This document shows positions 14,077 through 22,148 of a DNA stretch of 26,389 bases, piece by piece. A program made the position numbers and the translations under genes. Position 1 is the first letter of the stretch, and each line of letters opens with the position of its first letter. Origin of the DNA: DATMNI01 sp035570275 (GTDB lineage Bacteria; Acidobacteriota; Terriglobia; Bryobacterales; Bryobacteraceae); NCBI GenBank assembly GCA_035570275.1, contig DATMNI010000353.1, positions 1 to 26,389 of the forward strand. The letters are read 5' to 3'. The notes below the pieces were generated by a model. The model had not been told where the DNA came from, made no database searches, and saw nothing but the letters and a program-made list of their open reading frames with translations.

Positions 14077-14898
14077 ATGCGGTGCAGAACGATAGCGATC
14101 ACAGGCTTGGCCAGCGCGGTTATGGCCTTCGCGCAAGCTAGCGCAGTGAACGACACTCCAGCTACAGTCATCGGGGCCTTGGAAAGAGTCGTCCCCGGCG
14201 CTCCATTTTCGGCCGAATTGGTAACTGAAGTTGTCCAGACCCTGGCTGATGGAAACCACATCAAGCAGACGAGCACCGTAACTGTCGCCAGAGACTCGAA
14301 CGGGCGCGTGAGACATGGCCAGAGTCTCTCGCCTTTGGATCCCGCCAGTCCGAAAGTGCTTACTGTCATTCGGGATCCGGTCGCCGGAGTGAGATACGTG
14401 ATAGATCCGGATCGGCAAACGATTCGGCGGTCGGGCATCAAACCCCCGACATCCACTGGCGCCATCGGCGTCCTTCAGGGAATCGGCGTACAGGAAAAGG
14501 CGATGTCGATAGCAAGTCAGTCTCTCGCATCGTGGGTGTCGGCTCGGGCCGGCGCGGCATTGGCTGCGAGCCCACGCCCCGAGGTCACATCTCTGGGGAC
14601 TCAATTGTTCGAAGGTGTCCTGGCAACAGGAGCGAAGGCTGGTGTCGCGGTCCCGCCCGGGCCCATCGGCAACGAGCAGACCCTCACCATGACGTCCGAA
14701 ATCTGGTATTCCCCGGAACTGAGCGCGGCGGTGCTCATTAGGAATAGCGATGCGAGGTTTGGCGAAACCATAGTCCGGTTAAGAAACATCCGGCGCGGCG
14801 ACCCCGATTCCAGTTTATTTGAGATTCCGGCCGGCTACCGGCTGCTGGGAGATGGCATGCCTGGCGCGGCGCGGGCAGAGACCAGGCCCAGACGTTGA
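14077..14898 (+). CDS. Secreted protein of unknown function, paralogue B
   Basis: 273 residues; AAGGAGGG at 14062-14069 sets the ATG at 14077 (an ATG at 14072 is in another frame). Signal peptide MRCRTIAITGLASAVMAFAQA. The core 'ATVIGALERVVPGAPFSAELVTEVVQTLADGNHIKQTSTVTVARDSNGR', then 'KVLTVIRDPVAGVRYVIDPD', and the ending 'SSLFEIPAGYRLLGDG' match the protein at 11091 closely, so the two are paralogues separated by two other genes of the block. It lacks the PPGNGQ linker repeat. No enzyme motif is visible. It may be an envelope ligand-binding protein; this is inference from export and repeated linkage to the sigma system. Confidence 0.77.
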   Translation: MRCRTIAITGLASAVMAFAQASAVNDTPATVIGALERVVPGAPFSAELVTEVVQTLADGNHIKQTSTVTVARDSNGRVRHGQSLSPLDPASPKVLTVIRDPVAGVRYVIDPDRQTIRRSGIKPPTSTGAIGVLQGIGVQEKAMSIASQSLASWVSARAGAALAASPRPEVTSLGTQLFEGVLATGAKAGVAVPPGPIGNEQTLTMTSEIWYSPELSAAVLIRNSDARFGETIVRLRNIRRGDPDSSLFEIPAGYRLLGDGMPGAARAETRPRR

Positions 14899-14933
14899 GA
14901 CCAGTTGTTGCGAGTGCGCTTCAATGGGGCTAT

Positions 14934-15416
14934 GTGAAGATTTCAGCGACTTACGTTTGTTTCATCGCCTCCGTCACTGCCTTCGCTCAGCCTGGGAGGT
15001 ACACCCAGTTCAACCCCAAGACGGACTGCGAGAAGACGCCGATGTTGATTCGTGACGCCGCCAAGGATGCGCGCATTGACATCCGGAGGATTTGCTACAT
15101 AACCGACCGCGGTAAGTTCGCGTCCAAGGCTGGTGTGACTTTTGCGCACGACCTTGACAGAATCGGAAACCTCGTCCGTGTAGCGGTTCCCTTTGGTCAT
15201 CTTCTGCTAGTCAACGGAACCGAACCCGCCATTCAAATGGCAGTCCGTTTCTATGAATATGAGAACGAAGTGCGTCTGAGGGCTGCACGGTTCGCAGGCG
15301 AACCGTTTCTTGGCGGACCCGGCGAGGTAGCCAGCCTTGTCGCACAGGCGACCGCTTCGCTAAGAACTTCGTATACTGCCGAGCTTGCCGGTTACAAAGA
15401 TTTATCGTGGCGGTAG
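14934..15416 (+). CDS. Small secreted protein of unknown function
   Basis: 160 residues from GTG 14934, which gives a clean signal peptide (MKISATYVCFIASVTAFAQ); the longer frame from TTG 14895 overlaps the previous stop and hides the signal. The mature part contains 'DCEKTPMLIRDAAKDARIDIRRICYITDRGKF' with two cysteines that could pair, and 'VRVAVPFGHLLLVNGTEPAIQMAVRFYEYENEVRLRAARFAG'. I recognise no family. It begins 35 bases after paralogue B and is the last gene of the ECF block; a 130-base stretch without visible features separates it from the convergent MFS gene. Confidence 0.55.
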   Translation: MKISATYVCFIASVTAFAQPGRYTQFNPKTDCEKTPMLIRDAAKDARIDIRRICYITDRGKFASKAGVTFAHDLDRIGNLVRVAVPFGHLLLVNGTEPAIQMAVRFYEYENEVRLRAARFAGEPFLGGPGEVASLVAQATASLRTSYTAELAGYKDLSWR

Positions 15417-15548
15417 GGTCGTCGCTCCCGCCCGGCCAGAGTCGCTGGTTTTTTGGGGATGCCTTGGCCGTCGCGCCGGAGGCCGGTTTCCGCAGTTCAG
15501 AGCGACGTCGACCGCTCCCGCATCGGCACCCGCAACCGGCTCTTAACC

Positions 15549-16742
15549 CTACTCAATGACCGCCGTCAAGGAAACGGGACCGGCCATTTTGGGGACCGGG
15601 CGCCAGAAAATCAGAGCCAGCGAGATGGTGAGCAACTGCACGGCGACGATCAGGGCAACGCAGGCAGGCCAGCCGCCCGTGCTCCAGAAATGGCCGGGGA
15701 CGGCGGCGCCGGCGCTGCCGCCAAGATAATAAAAAGTCACGTACAGGCCCACCGCCGCGGCACGGTCTTCGTGCGCCGCGGAGCCGACGTAGCTGGCGCC
15801 CGCTGAATTGGCGATGAAGACGCTGGTGCAGAGGAGGGTCAGGCCGAAAACGATCACGGGCAGGCTGTGGATCAAGGTGAGAGCGATGCCGGCGGCCCCG
15901 CCAGAGAAAGCCGTTACCAGGGCCAGGCGGTGACCGCGGCGATCGATCAGTTTTCCGGCGGTCGGCGTCACCATGGCGCCGGCCAGGTAGACCACGAAGA
16001 GCAGCCCGAGCGCCCTGGTGGTCAACGAAAACGGTGGCGAGGAGAGGTAAAAATTAATGTACGTGAAAGTGCCGAGCAGGCTGAACATGACGCAGAAGCC
16101 GACCGCGTAGGTGGCCGCCAGGCGCGGGTTGCGCAAGTGCCTCCACATGGCGCGCGCTCCGGAACCGCCGCGGCGCGAGCGCGCGAAATGGCGGCCGGGC
16201 GGCAGCCAGGCACGGATGGCCACGGCGCCTATCAGGTTCAGCGTGCCGAGCGCGACGAAGGACCACCGCCACGAAAAAGCCGATGCCACCAGCGCCGAAA
16301 CGAACCGTCCGCTGAAGCCGCCGATCACGGTGCCGGTGACGTAGGCGGCAGTGGCGGCGCCGGGTCCGGTTTCCCACTCTTCGTTGATGTAGGCGATGGT
16401 CACGGCGAAAATGCCGGGGGTGAAGACGCCCTGCCAAAATCGCCAAAAGAGCATCTGGTGGTAGCCCGAGGCAGTCGCCGCGAGCAGCGTGGGGATGGCC
16501 AGGAGAAAGGCCGACGGTACGATGACGGCTTTGCGTCCCAACCGGTCTGCCACCAGGCCGGCCAGCGGGGCGGAGCACGCCACCGCCAGGGTGGAGACCG
16601 TCATCACCAGGCTGATGGCCGCGGGTGTGACCTGAAACGTACGCGCCAGCAGGGGCAGCAGCGGCTGCGGCGCAAACAGCGTGGTGAAGGCGCAGAAACC
16701 CGCAAATACTACGGCAGCGGTGCGGGTTGTGGAGGGCCGCAT
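15549..16742 (-). CDS. Major facilitator superfamily transporter (YnfM-like)
   Basis: 397 residues from ATG 16742; an in-frame ATG at 16781 would add 13 polar residues and cannot be excluded. Twelve hydrophobic segments can be followed. The loop 2-3 motif 'GLVADRLGRKAVIV' and the start 'VVFAGFCAFTTLFAPQPLLPLLARTFQVTPAAISLVMTVSTLAVACSAPLAGL' resemble the YnfM/arabinose-efflux type of drug:H+ antiporter, and the N- and C-terminal halves are separated by a charged loop ('RHFARSRRGGSGARA'). It sits 69 bases downstream of the ABC permease on the same strand, so it may share that transcript. Substrate is unknown. Confidence 0.87.
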   Translation of the reverse strand: MRPSTTRTAAVVFAGFCAFTTLFAPQPLLPLLARTFQVTPAAISLVMTVSTLAVACSAPLAGLVADRLGRKAVIVPSAFLLAIPTLLAATASGYHQMLFWRFWQGVFTPGIFAVTIAYINEEWETGPGAATAAYVTGTVIGGFSGRFVSALVASAFSWRWSFVALGTLNLIGAVAIRAWLPPGRHFARSRRGGSGARAMWRHLRNPRLAATYAVGFCVMFSLLGTFTYINFYLSSPPFSLTTRALGLLFVVYLAGAMVTPTAGKLIDRRGHRLALVTAFSGGAAGIALTLIHSLPVIVFGLTLLCTSVFIANSAGASYVGSAAHEDRAAAVGLYVTFYYLGGSAGAAVPGHFWSTGGWPACVALIVAVQLLTISLALIFWRPVPKMAGPVSLTAVIE

Positions 16743-16811
16743 TCGTTCTATTATGCGATGGCGAGACGGCCGCGCGAGCATTCAGAGCCGCGATCGTTAG
16801 GGAGCGGTGCG

Positions 16812-18509
16812 TCACCCCAATTCCAAACTGCGCACGATCGGGTCCGGCTCGTCTTCGTAGATCAGCACATCGTCCACGCCTAGCTCGCGCCGCTCCAGCC
16901 ACCAGAGCAGGTATAAAATCAGCGCGCCGCAGACGTAGAATATCGGCAGTTCCGCGGGCTTCGAAATCAGCCGCTCTTCCAGGTCGGCCATGGTCCAGGC
17001 ATACACGCTGAAGCCGGCCAGATAGAGGAAGAACATCACCGCCATGCTGGTCTTCCCTGGAAAATACGAGCACGTGAAGGGAATTTTGCGGAACCAGACC
17101 AGCAGCAGGTTCAACAACACCAGCGAAAGCAGCAGGGCAAAGCTCAGGTGAATCAGGGCCGGCCGCCAACCGCGGAAAACTACCTCAATGGGCGCCAGCG
17201 CCACGAACAGCGGCGCGATCCCCATCACCACGATCCACTTTCGGACGGCGCCGATGTGGACCATGCGGTCCTCGGTTTCGCACACCTGAAAGATCCAGTT
17301 GGCGCGCAGTTCCGCCGGCAGGTTGAAGGCCGCGCGCAGGCCGGAGACGACGAAGAACGAGAGCGTCAGGGGCACCGCCAGCAGACCGGCCGCGGACCAG
17401 GCGACTATCGGCGCGCCCGGTTTGCCGCCGACGTGCATGACGGCCGGCAGCGCCAGGGACAGGGCGATTCCAGCGTAAGCCGCCAGGAAGAGCCGATGCC
17501 GGGCGTCGCGCAGAATGGTGTTGCTGATGAAGTGAAACGTCGCCCGTTCCAGCGGATGCGGCAGCAACCACCGGTTCACCAGCCGGTCAAAGCGGCTGCG
17601 CAGCCAGCCCGGCGCGCCGAAGCCCGCTTCCACGCCTTCCATGACGCGGCGCGAATGACGCCAGTATCCGGTGAGATAGGTAACGGCAAACACAGCCGCC
17701 GCGACGGACAAACCTTGCCACGCCAGCGGCGCAATTTCATGGAAGACGGCGCCGGCGGGCCGGCCGGGCAGCATATCCAGATAGAAAGCCAGAAACCAGA
17801 ATGGCGGAAAGTATCGCAGTAGCGGGCTGTGGCTCTGCACTAACGGACGGATTGAGGCGCAGGCCAGCGGCGTCAGAAACAGCACCACGATCAGCAGGCC
17901 CATCAGCGCCATCTGTACCCACGGCGACACGCGCCGGAAGCCGCGGCCCGTCAGCACGTTGATGAGCACTCCTTGAATGGCAGCGATGGAAAGCGCCACG
18001 AACGCCCCGGCCGAGGCCACCGCCGTCAGGTGAATCGCAATCAGCTTATATAAGACCGGGGCCGGCGTGCCCTCGCCGCCCGAGACCAGCGGTCCCAGAA
18101 GGGTGCAAAAGAAATTCGCGTCAACGACGAACAATCCGAGGAACAGCAGCAGCGCCACCGTCTTGCCCGAGAAGATAGTGCCGCCGCCCAACGGCAGCGG
18201 CGTCAGAATCAGATAATCCTTGCGGTCGGGAAACAGCGCGTCCCACTCGAAGACCATGACGAAGCCCATCACTACCATGGAATACAGGACGAAGAAATAG
18301 TAATCGCTGAGCAGAGTCCATCCCTGGTCGAACGGGTGATTGAAGCGGACGCGCTGCGGGATCATGTAGAAGGGCACGAAGATACCCGGCGTCGCCACCA
18401 GGCCGAACGCCTGAACCACGTTGGTGCGCATGTCTCCGTGCTGCGAGACGATTTCGTTGTCGAAGAGGCGGCCGAAGAAATGGCGCACCAGCAGGCGGAA
18501 CAAATCCAT
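16812..18509 (-). CDS. Large ABC transporter permease (ABC-2-like, unclassified)
   Basis: 565 residues from ATG 18509, whose A is also the last base of the ATPase stop (TGATG overlap); a GTG one codon earlier is less likely. Roughly 12-13 hydrophobic segments are visible, among them 'YYFFVLYSMVVMGFVMVFEW', 'TVALLLFLGLFVVDANFF', 'MALMGLLIVVLFLTPLACA' and 'IFYVCGALILYLLWWLERR'. No large periplasmic domain is apparent. The protein is about twice the length of a typical ABC-2 permease, so one chain may supply both membrane halves. Pairing with the upstream ATPase is supported by the overlap. Whether it exports a substrate or acts in envelope biogenesis cannot be told from sequence. Confidence 0.78.
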   Translation of the reverse strand: MDLFRLLVRHFFGRLFDNEIVSQHGDMRTNVVQAFGLVATPGIFVPFYMIPQRVRFNHPFDQGWTLLSDYYFFVLYSMVVMGFVMVFEWDALFPDRKDYLILTPLPLGGGTIFSGKTVALLLFLGLFVVDANFFCTLLGPLVSGGEGTPAPVLYKLIAIHLTAVASAGAFVALSIAAIQGVLINVLTGRGFRRVSPWVQMALMGLLIVVLFLTPLACASIRPLVQSHSPLLRYFPPFWFLAFYLDMLPGRPAGAVFHEIAPLAWQGLSVAAAVFAVTYLTGYWRHSRRVMEGVEAGFGAPGWLRSRFDRLVNRWLLPHPLERATFHFISNTILRDARHRLFLAAYAGIALSLALPAVMHVGGKPGAPIVAWSAAGLLAVPLTLSFFVVSGLRAAFNLPAELRANWIFQVCETEDRMVHIGAVRKWIVVMGIAPLFVALAPIEVVFRGWRPALIHLSFALLLSLVLLNLLLVWFRKIPFTCSYFPGKTSMAVMFFLYLAGFSVYAWTMADLEERLISKPAELPIFYVCGALILYLLWWLERRELGVDDVLIYEDEPDPIVRSLELG

Positions 18510-19276
18510 CACGTCTCCCGCATCACCGCGACCAGTTCGCGCGCCGCGGCGCCCACATCCTCCTGCTTGGCCAACTGACGGAATATCTGCTCCAGCGAAG
18601 GCAGGTGCATCAGGTCGCGCAAACGGCCGACCTCGTCGTTGGCCACGATCTTGCCCTGGTAGAGCATGATCACGCGCGAGCAGACTTTTTCGGTGACCTC
18701 CAGCACGTGGGAGATGTACAGGATGGTCTTGCCGTGCCGCGCCAGTTCGGCCACCAGTTCGTGCAGCATCATGGCGGAGGCGATATCCAGGCCGGAAAGC
18801 GGCTCATCGAGGATGAGAACATCCGGGTCGTGCAGCAGGGCGCCGGCGATCAGCACGCGCTGCTTCATGCCTTTGGAATAGGACGAGATAGGTGTGTAGC
18901 GGTGTTCGTGCAGCCAGAGCAGGCGCAACATTTCGTTGGCCTTGCGTGACACCATGCGCTCCGGCAGTTGGCGCAGGCGGCCGATCAGCTCCAGGTACTC
19001 CAGGCCGGTGAGATGCGGATAGACGAAGGCCTCTTCGGGGACGTAGCCCAGGCGGCGTTTGAAGCCGATCAAGTCGAGCCGGATGTCGTTTCCGTTCCAC
19101 AGAATCTGGCCCGAGGCAGGCTGCAACAGACCGGCCAGCATCTTGACCGTGGTGGATTTTCCCGAGCCGTTGGGTCCCAGGTAGCCGGTGACTGCGCCGT
19201 CGGGGACCGTAAATGTGACATGGTCCACAACCGCCCGGTTGCGATACTTCTTCGTCAAGCCGCGAACATCTAGCAT
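18509..19276 (-). CDS. ABC transporter ATP-binding protein
   Basis: 255 residues from ATG 19276. Walker A is GPNGSGKST (34-42). The usual Q-loop glutamine is replaced in 'GYVPEEAFVYPHLTGLEYL', as is common in CcmA/ABC-2 type ATPases. The signature is SYSKGMKQR (132-140), Walker B VLILDEP (153-159) and the switch His is 190 ('ILYISHVLE'). The C-terminal helix region is short. The gene is translationally coupled to the permease. No clear ribosome binding site precedes the ATG. The same frame stays open upstream to the stop of the glycosidase gene at 19457, passing through a VapC relic without an ATG, GTG or TTG, which leaves ATG 19276 as the only standard start. It powers transport by the permease. 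Confidence 0.93.
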   Translation of the reverse strand: MLDVRGLTKKYRNRAVVDHVTFTVPDGAVTGYLGPNGSGKSTTVKMLAGLLQPASGQILWNGNDIRLDLIGFKRRLGYVPEEAFVYPHLTGLEYLELIGRLRQLPERMVSRKANEMLRLLWLHEHRYTPISSYSKGMKQRVLIAGALLHDPDVLILDEPLSGLDIASAMMLHELVAELARHGKTILYISHVLEVTEKVCSRVIMLYQGKIVANDEVGRLRDLMHLPSLEQIFRQLAKQEDVGAAARELVAVMRET

Positions 19277-19330
19277 GGCAAGGCTTTCAGGAGTTTTAGA
19301 CTCCGTGGGAGGGGAATTGTTTCCGAGGGC

Positions 19331-19366
19331 GGCCAGGGGCCGGGGACCAAGGCCAGGGGCAAGGGG
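19331..19366. repeat. G-rich repeat with quadruplex potential in the ABC operon leader
   Basis: GGCCAGGGGCCGGGG (19331-19345) is followed by a partial second copy GGCCAGGGGC (19351-19360) and a run of six G. The same 15-mer occurs exactly at 24801-24815. It lies ~55-90 bases upstream of the ATPase start, on the strand opposite to the coding one. Confidence 0.75.
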
Positions 19367-19384
19367 GGCTTTCGTGGCGGCCTG

Positions 19385-19456
19385 TGGGATTTCCGCCCAG
19401 TCTTCGATCTGAAGCCCCGCAACGCGCCCAAATTCGCGGACGTTGTGCGTTGCACA
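19385..19456 (-). pseudogene. C-terminal remnant of a VapC-type PIN-domain toxin
   Basis: Immediately after the TGA of the glycosidase gene, the minus strand reads CATHNVREFGRVAGLQIEDW and then AEIPQA. This matches the end of VapC/FitB-like toxins ('v.tnn.reF.rv.gl.vedW'). Only the last strand-helix of the PIN domain is left and there is no start codon, so this is a relic about 24 codons long. It belongs to a different VapC subgroup from the one at 4744. The stretch from here to the ATPase start holds only this relic and the G-rich repeat. Confidence 0.7.
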
Positions 19457-21049
19457 TCACCGGCAAGCCTTGTTTCCGGCCTCTGGAAACGCCACGAACG
19501 TGATGCTTGCCGGGGGCAGGGGTATACGTCCGGCACGAACGGGCGTTCCGATAAGCGGCGGCAAGCCTCCGTCGCTGCCGGAGTGGAGCGTGTGTCCGTT
19601 GAGTTGCACGGCCGAGCTATCGGGTTGCGTGGCGGAAAGTGTGTAACGCTCGCCGCGCAGCGGGGCGTCAAGATCCCGGGCGGTTGCCCCAGCGTTGATT
19701 GCCAGTACGGTCACCCCGCCCGGGCGATCCACCTGGCAATGGGAATAGATGTACAGGTTGTCTGCCGGCTGAGGCCCTGGATTCAAAACGACACGCCCCA
19801 TGAGCTGCCGCCATAACACCGCCGCCCAGTAGTTGGGACGCGGGTCGAAAGTCTTCTGATCGAGCAGCCCGTAGTCGCTGGCGGCGAGCGTGTTGTGCGC
19901 GATCACCTGAACACCCTGTTGCGCCAGGCTTCCGTGCTGGTTGACGTAACGGAACGTGTCCAGAAATGTCGAGGCCCAGGGATTGCCGCCGCATCCGGCA
20001 TCGGCAACTTCCGTGACCCAGAGCGGCTTGCCCGGTACGTACCGGTCGCGCAGATCCGCGTAGAATGCATGAATCTTGTCGGGCCGGGAAAGCCATTCCT
20101 GGGAACCCGCAGCCGCCGCGGTTGTTCCGATCGCGGGCATCGCGCCGGCACATCGTTGCGAGACCGCTGCGTAAATGTGGTAGGAAAACACGTCGAAGAC
20201 CGGCCCCGCCGCTTTCAAGAGGTCTTCGGTCTTCAATTTGCCGGGGGTGGGGGTGTTCCCAAGCACGCCACCTTCGCCCGTCGAACCAGGCCCGAGAAAC
20301 AAACTGCCCGGTGCCGCGTCCCGGAAGAAGCGGCGGAACGCGTCGATGTCGCGCCCAAACGCGGCGGAGTCGTAGCCTTTTGGCGCCCCGCCCTGGGCCG
20401 CGTAGTTCGGCTCGTTTATGAATTCGGCCGCGGCGATGCTGCCACCTATCGTTTTCGTGTATGCAAGGAGGCGCCGGGCTTGTTCCGGCGTCCACACTCC
20501 AGCCGCATCCCGAGTCCCCGCTCCAAATGCGAATGAGGTGATGATCTTGCCGCCCGCGGCCTGGGCGAAATCGACCACGCCTCTCCATTGCTTTCTGGTC
20601 AGGATTGCGTTGAAGCCCGCGGGCGGGTTGTGCGGCGCAGGATCGTCGGAGTCGTGAAAGTAGACGGTGTTGGCCCACGTGCCGCTGACCCGGACATACG
20701 TGGGACCCAGGGCCGCCGCCAACTTGCGCAAGCGAACGTTGGAAAGATCGATGGGGGAGCGGTACTCGTAAAGATCGGGAGGTAGCTCGGCGGGTGTCGC
20801 GCCCGACTGGGGGGCAGGCGCTTGCGGCTGGTTTTCGGCTTTGTGTCCCTGGTCATAGGGTTTCCAAAATCGTCCACCCGTGACCTCGACCATTTCGATG
20901 TTGTAGGACTGGAAACGTCCTTCAACCGTGCCGATCCGCGACATCGTCTTGGGAGCGAGCGAGACCGGCTGCGCGCCGATTGGGAACACAACGCCCAGGA
21001 ACAGGAGCAGAATCACGGTTTCTCTCCTTACCGTCCGTCTCGTCATCAT
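19457..21049 (-). CDS. Secreted glycoside hydrolase, GH79-like (beta-glucuronidase/heparanase type)
   Basis: 530 residues from ATG 21049, with GAAAGGATCTA before it; the longer frame to 21139 has no support. Signal peptide MMTRRTVRRETVILLLFLGVVFPIGA. The protein shows a (beta/alpha)8 glycosidase pattern: 'LGPTYVRVSGTWANTVYF' near the start, 'AAEFINEPNYA' with the acid/base Glu213, and 'KPLWVTEVADAGCGG' with the nucleophile Glu347. These resemble clan GH-A family 79. A C-terminal beta-sandwich follows ('VTVLAINAGATARDLDAPLRGERYTLSA...PASITFVAFP'). It probably trims glucuronic-acid-containing glycans outside the cell. The natural end appears to be near 'ITFVAFP'; the EAGNKACR tail runs into the VapC relic. 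Exact substrate is uncertain. Confidence 0.82.
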   Translation of the reverse strand: MMTRRTVRRETVILLLFLGVVFPIGAQPVSLAPKTMSRIGTVEGRFQSYNIEMVEVTGGRFWKPYDQGHKAENQPQAPAPQSGATPAELPPDLYEYRSPIDLSNVRLRKLAAALGPTYVRVSGTWANTVYFHDSDDPAPHNPPAGFNAILTRKQWRGVVDFAQAAGGKIITSFAFGAGTRDAAGVWTPEQARRLLAYTKTIGGSIAAAEFINEPNYAAQGGAPKGYDSAAFGRDIDAFRRFFRDAAPGSLFLGPGSTGEGGVLGNTPTPGKLKTEDLLKAAGPVFDVFSYHIYAAVSQRCAGAMPAIGTTAAAAGSQEWLSRPDKIHAFYADLRDRYVPGKPLWVTEVADAGCGGNPWASTFLDTFRYVNQHGSLAQQGVQVIAHNTLAASDYGLLDQKTFDPRPNYWAAVLWRQLMGRVVLNPGPQPADNLYIYSHCQVDRPGGVTVLAINAGATARDLDAPLRGERYTLSATQPDSSAVQLNGHTLHSGSDGGLPPLIGTPVRAGRIPLPPASITFVAFPEAGNKACR

Positions 21050-21199
21050 TAGATCCTTTCCGGTTCTCGCCAGGCTCGGGCCACTGGTCCCTACTTTGCC
21101 CGGGTAGCCATGAACTCGCCGTCGGAGCGCGTTACCCACGCGATTTCTCGCCGGCTTCTGCGACAGGCCACAGAAAAGCGATGGCTTGTCCTACCTCGA

Positions 21200-22141
21200 T
21201 CATGCCGGCGTCACCGCCACCGAAACATTCACTACGTGCTCGCCGCCGCCGAGGGCGACACCGTTAACCGGCGCCACATCGGAGTAGTCGCGGCCCCATG
21301 CCAGAGTCACGTGGTCACCGTTCACCAGTTGGTCGTTGGTGGGGTCCAGATCGAGCCAGCCGAGGCTCGGGCAAAAGACGGAGACCCAGGCGTGCGAGGC
21401 CTCGCCGCCGATCAGATCGCCGCTGCGCAGGTAACCGCTCACGTAGCGCGCGGCCAGACCCAGTGAGCGCAGGCAGGCGATGGTGAAGTGCGCGAAATCC
21501 TGGCAGACGCCACTCCGCGATTGAAGCAACTGGGTTACGGGCGTGGACACCGTGGTGGCGCGGCGGTCATATTTGAACCCGGCGTGGATGCGGTGGCATA
21601 GGTCCAGCGTGGCATCCAGCAATGGCCGGCCCGGGCTGAACGAAGGCAGCGCGTAAGCCCGAAACTCGGGGCCCAAGGTGATGCGCGGCGATTCGAACGT
21701 GAACTCGTAATCGTCCAGGCGCGGGGCGGTGGCATTGCCGGTCACGGCATTTCCGGTCACGGCTTGGCTGGCCGCGGCATTGCGGGTCGCGGCATTTCCG
21801 GTCGCGGCATGGCTGGCCGCGGCATTGCGGGTCGCATAGAGGGCCTCCTCCCAAACCGGCGTCAAGCAGGGTTCGAAAGGATCGCTGTCCGGCTTCTCGA
21901 TGAGGCTGGCCGCCGTGATGGTCAACGTCTGGTGCGGTTCCTGGAGAGAAAAGTAAGTCACGTGATTGCCGAAGTAGTCCCGATATTCGGAGGTCTCCTC
22001 CGGCGCCGGAAGAATGCAAAGCTCATGCTCCAGCACGCGCTGCGAGCCGTCGCCGCGCGGCTTCAGGCGTAAGTCGGTATGGCAGAGCGAGACCGGCTGG
22101 CTGTACAGATAAGTGGTGGTGTGGGTGGCGCGCAGGACCAT
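21200..22141 (-). CDS. Bacterial transglutaminase-like cysteine peptidase
   Basis: 313 residues from ATG 22141, with GAGGAAACA just before it and only 7 bases after the upstream gene. The N-terminal ~100 residues are the beta-rich bacterial transglutaminase N-domain ('THTTTYLYSQPVSLCHTDLRLKPR', 'DYFGNHVTYFSLQEPH'). The catalytic core has Cys213 (SGVCQDFAH), His250 (ASHAWVSVF) and the Asp of 'GWLDLDPTND' (264/266), a complete triad. Between the two domains lies a 35-residue repetitive insert (about 106-140) made by a 15-bp tandem repeat. No signal peptide is seen, so it acts in the cytoplasm. Transglutaminases beside circularly permuted ATP-grasp/alpha-E proteins are predicted to cleave or rework peptide or isopeptide bonds. 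Confidence 0.9.
   Translation of the reverse strand: MVLRATHTTTYLYSQPVSLCHTDLRLKPRGDGSQRVLEHELCILPAPEETSEYRDYFGNHVTYFSLQEPHQTLTITAASLIEKPDSDPFEPCLTPVWEEALYATRNAAASHAATGNAATRNAAASQAVTGNAVTGNATAPRLDDYEFTFESPRITLGPEFRAYALPSFSPGRPLLDATLDLCHRIHAGFKYDRRATTVSTPVTQLLQSRSGVCQDFAHFTIACLRSLGLAARYVSGYLRSGDLIGGEASHAWVSVFCPSLGWLDLDPTNDQLVNGDHVTLAWGRDYSDVAPVNGVALGGGEHVVNVSVAVTPA
21730..21834 (-). repeat. Seven 15-bp units, arranged in 45-bp higher-order repeats, inside the transglutaminase gene
   Basis: The 45-bp block 21745-21789 is repeated almost exactly at 21790-21834; each contains three related 15-bp units of the type CGGCATT(T/G)CCGGTCG. A single unit precedes them at 21730. The insert encodes 5-residue steps such as NAAAS, HAATG, NAATR, QAVTG and NAVTG, in frame between the two domains. 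Confidence 0.93.
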
Positions 22142-22148
22142 TGTTTCC

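Noticed and set aside
15867..16883. 338-codon plus-strand open frame opposite the MFS gene
   Set aside because: Highly charged translation with no domain, antisense to a clear 12-helix transporter.
16054..17169. 371-codon minus-strand frame across the ABC permease/MFS junction
   Set aside because: Arg/Ala-rich out-of-frame translation overlapping two well supported genes.
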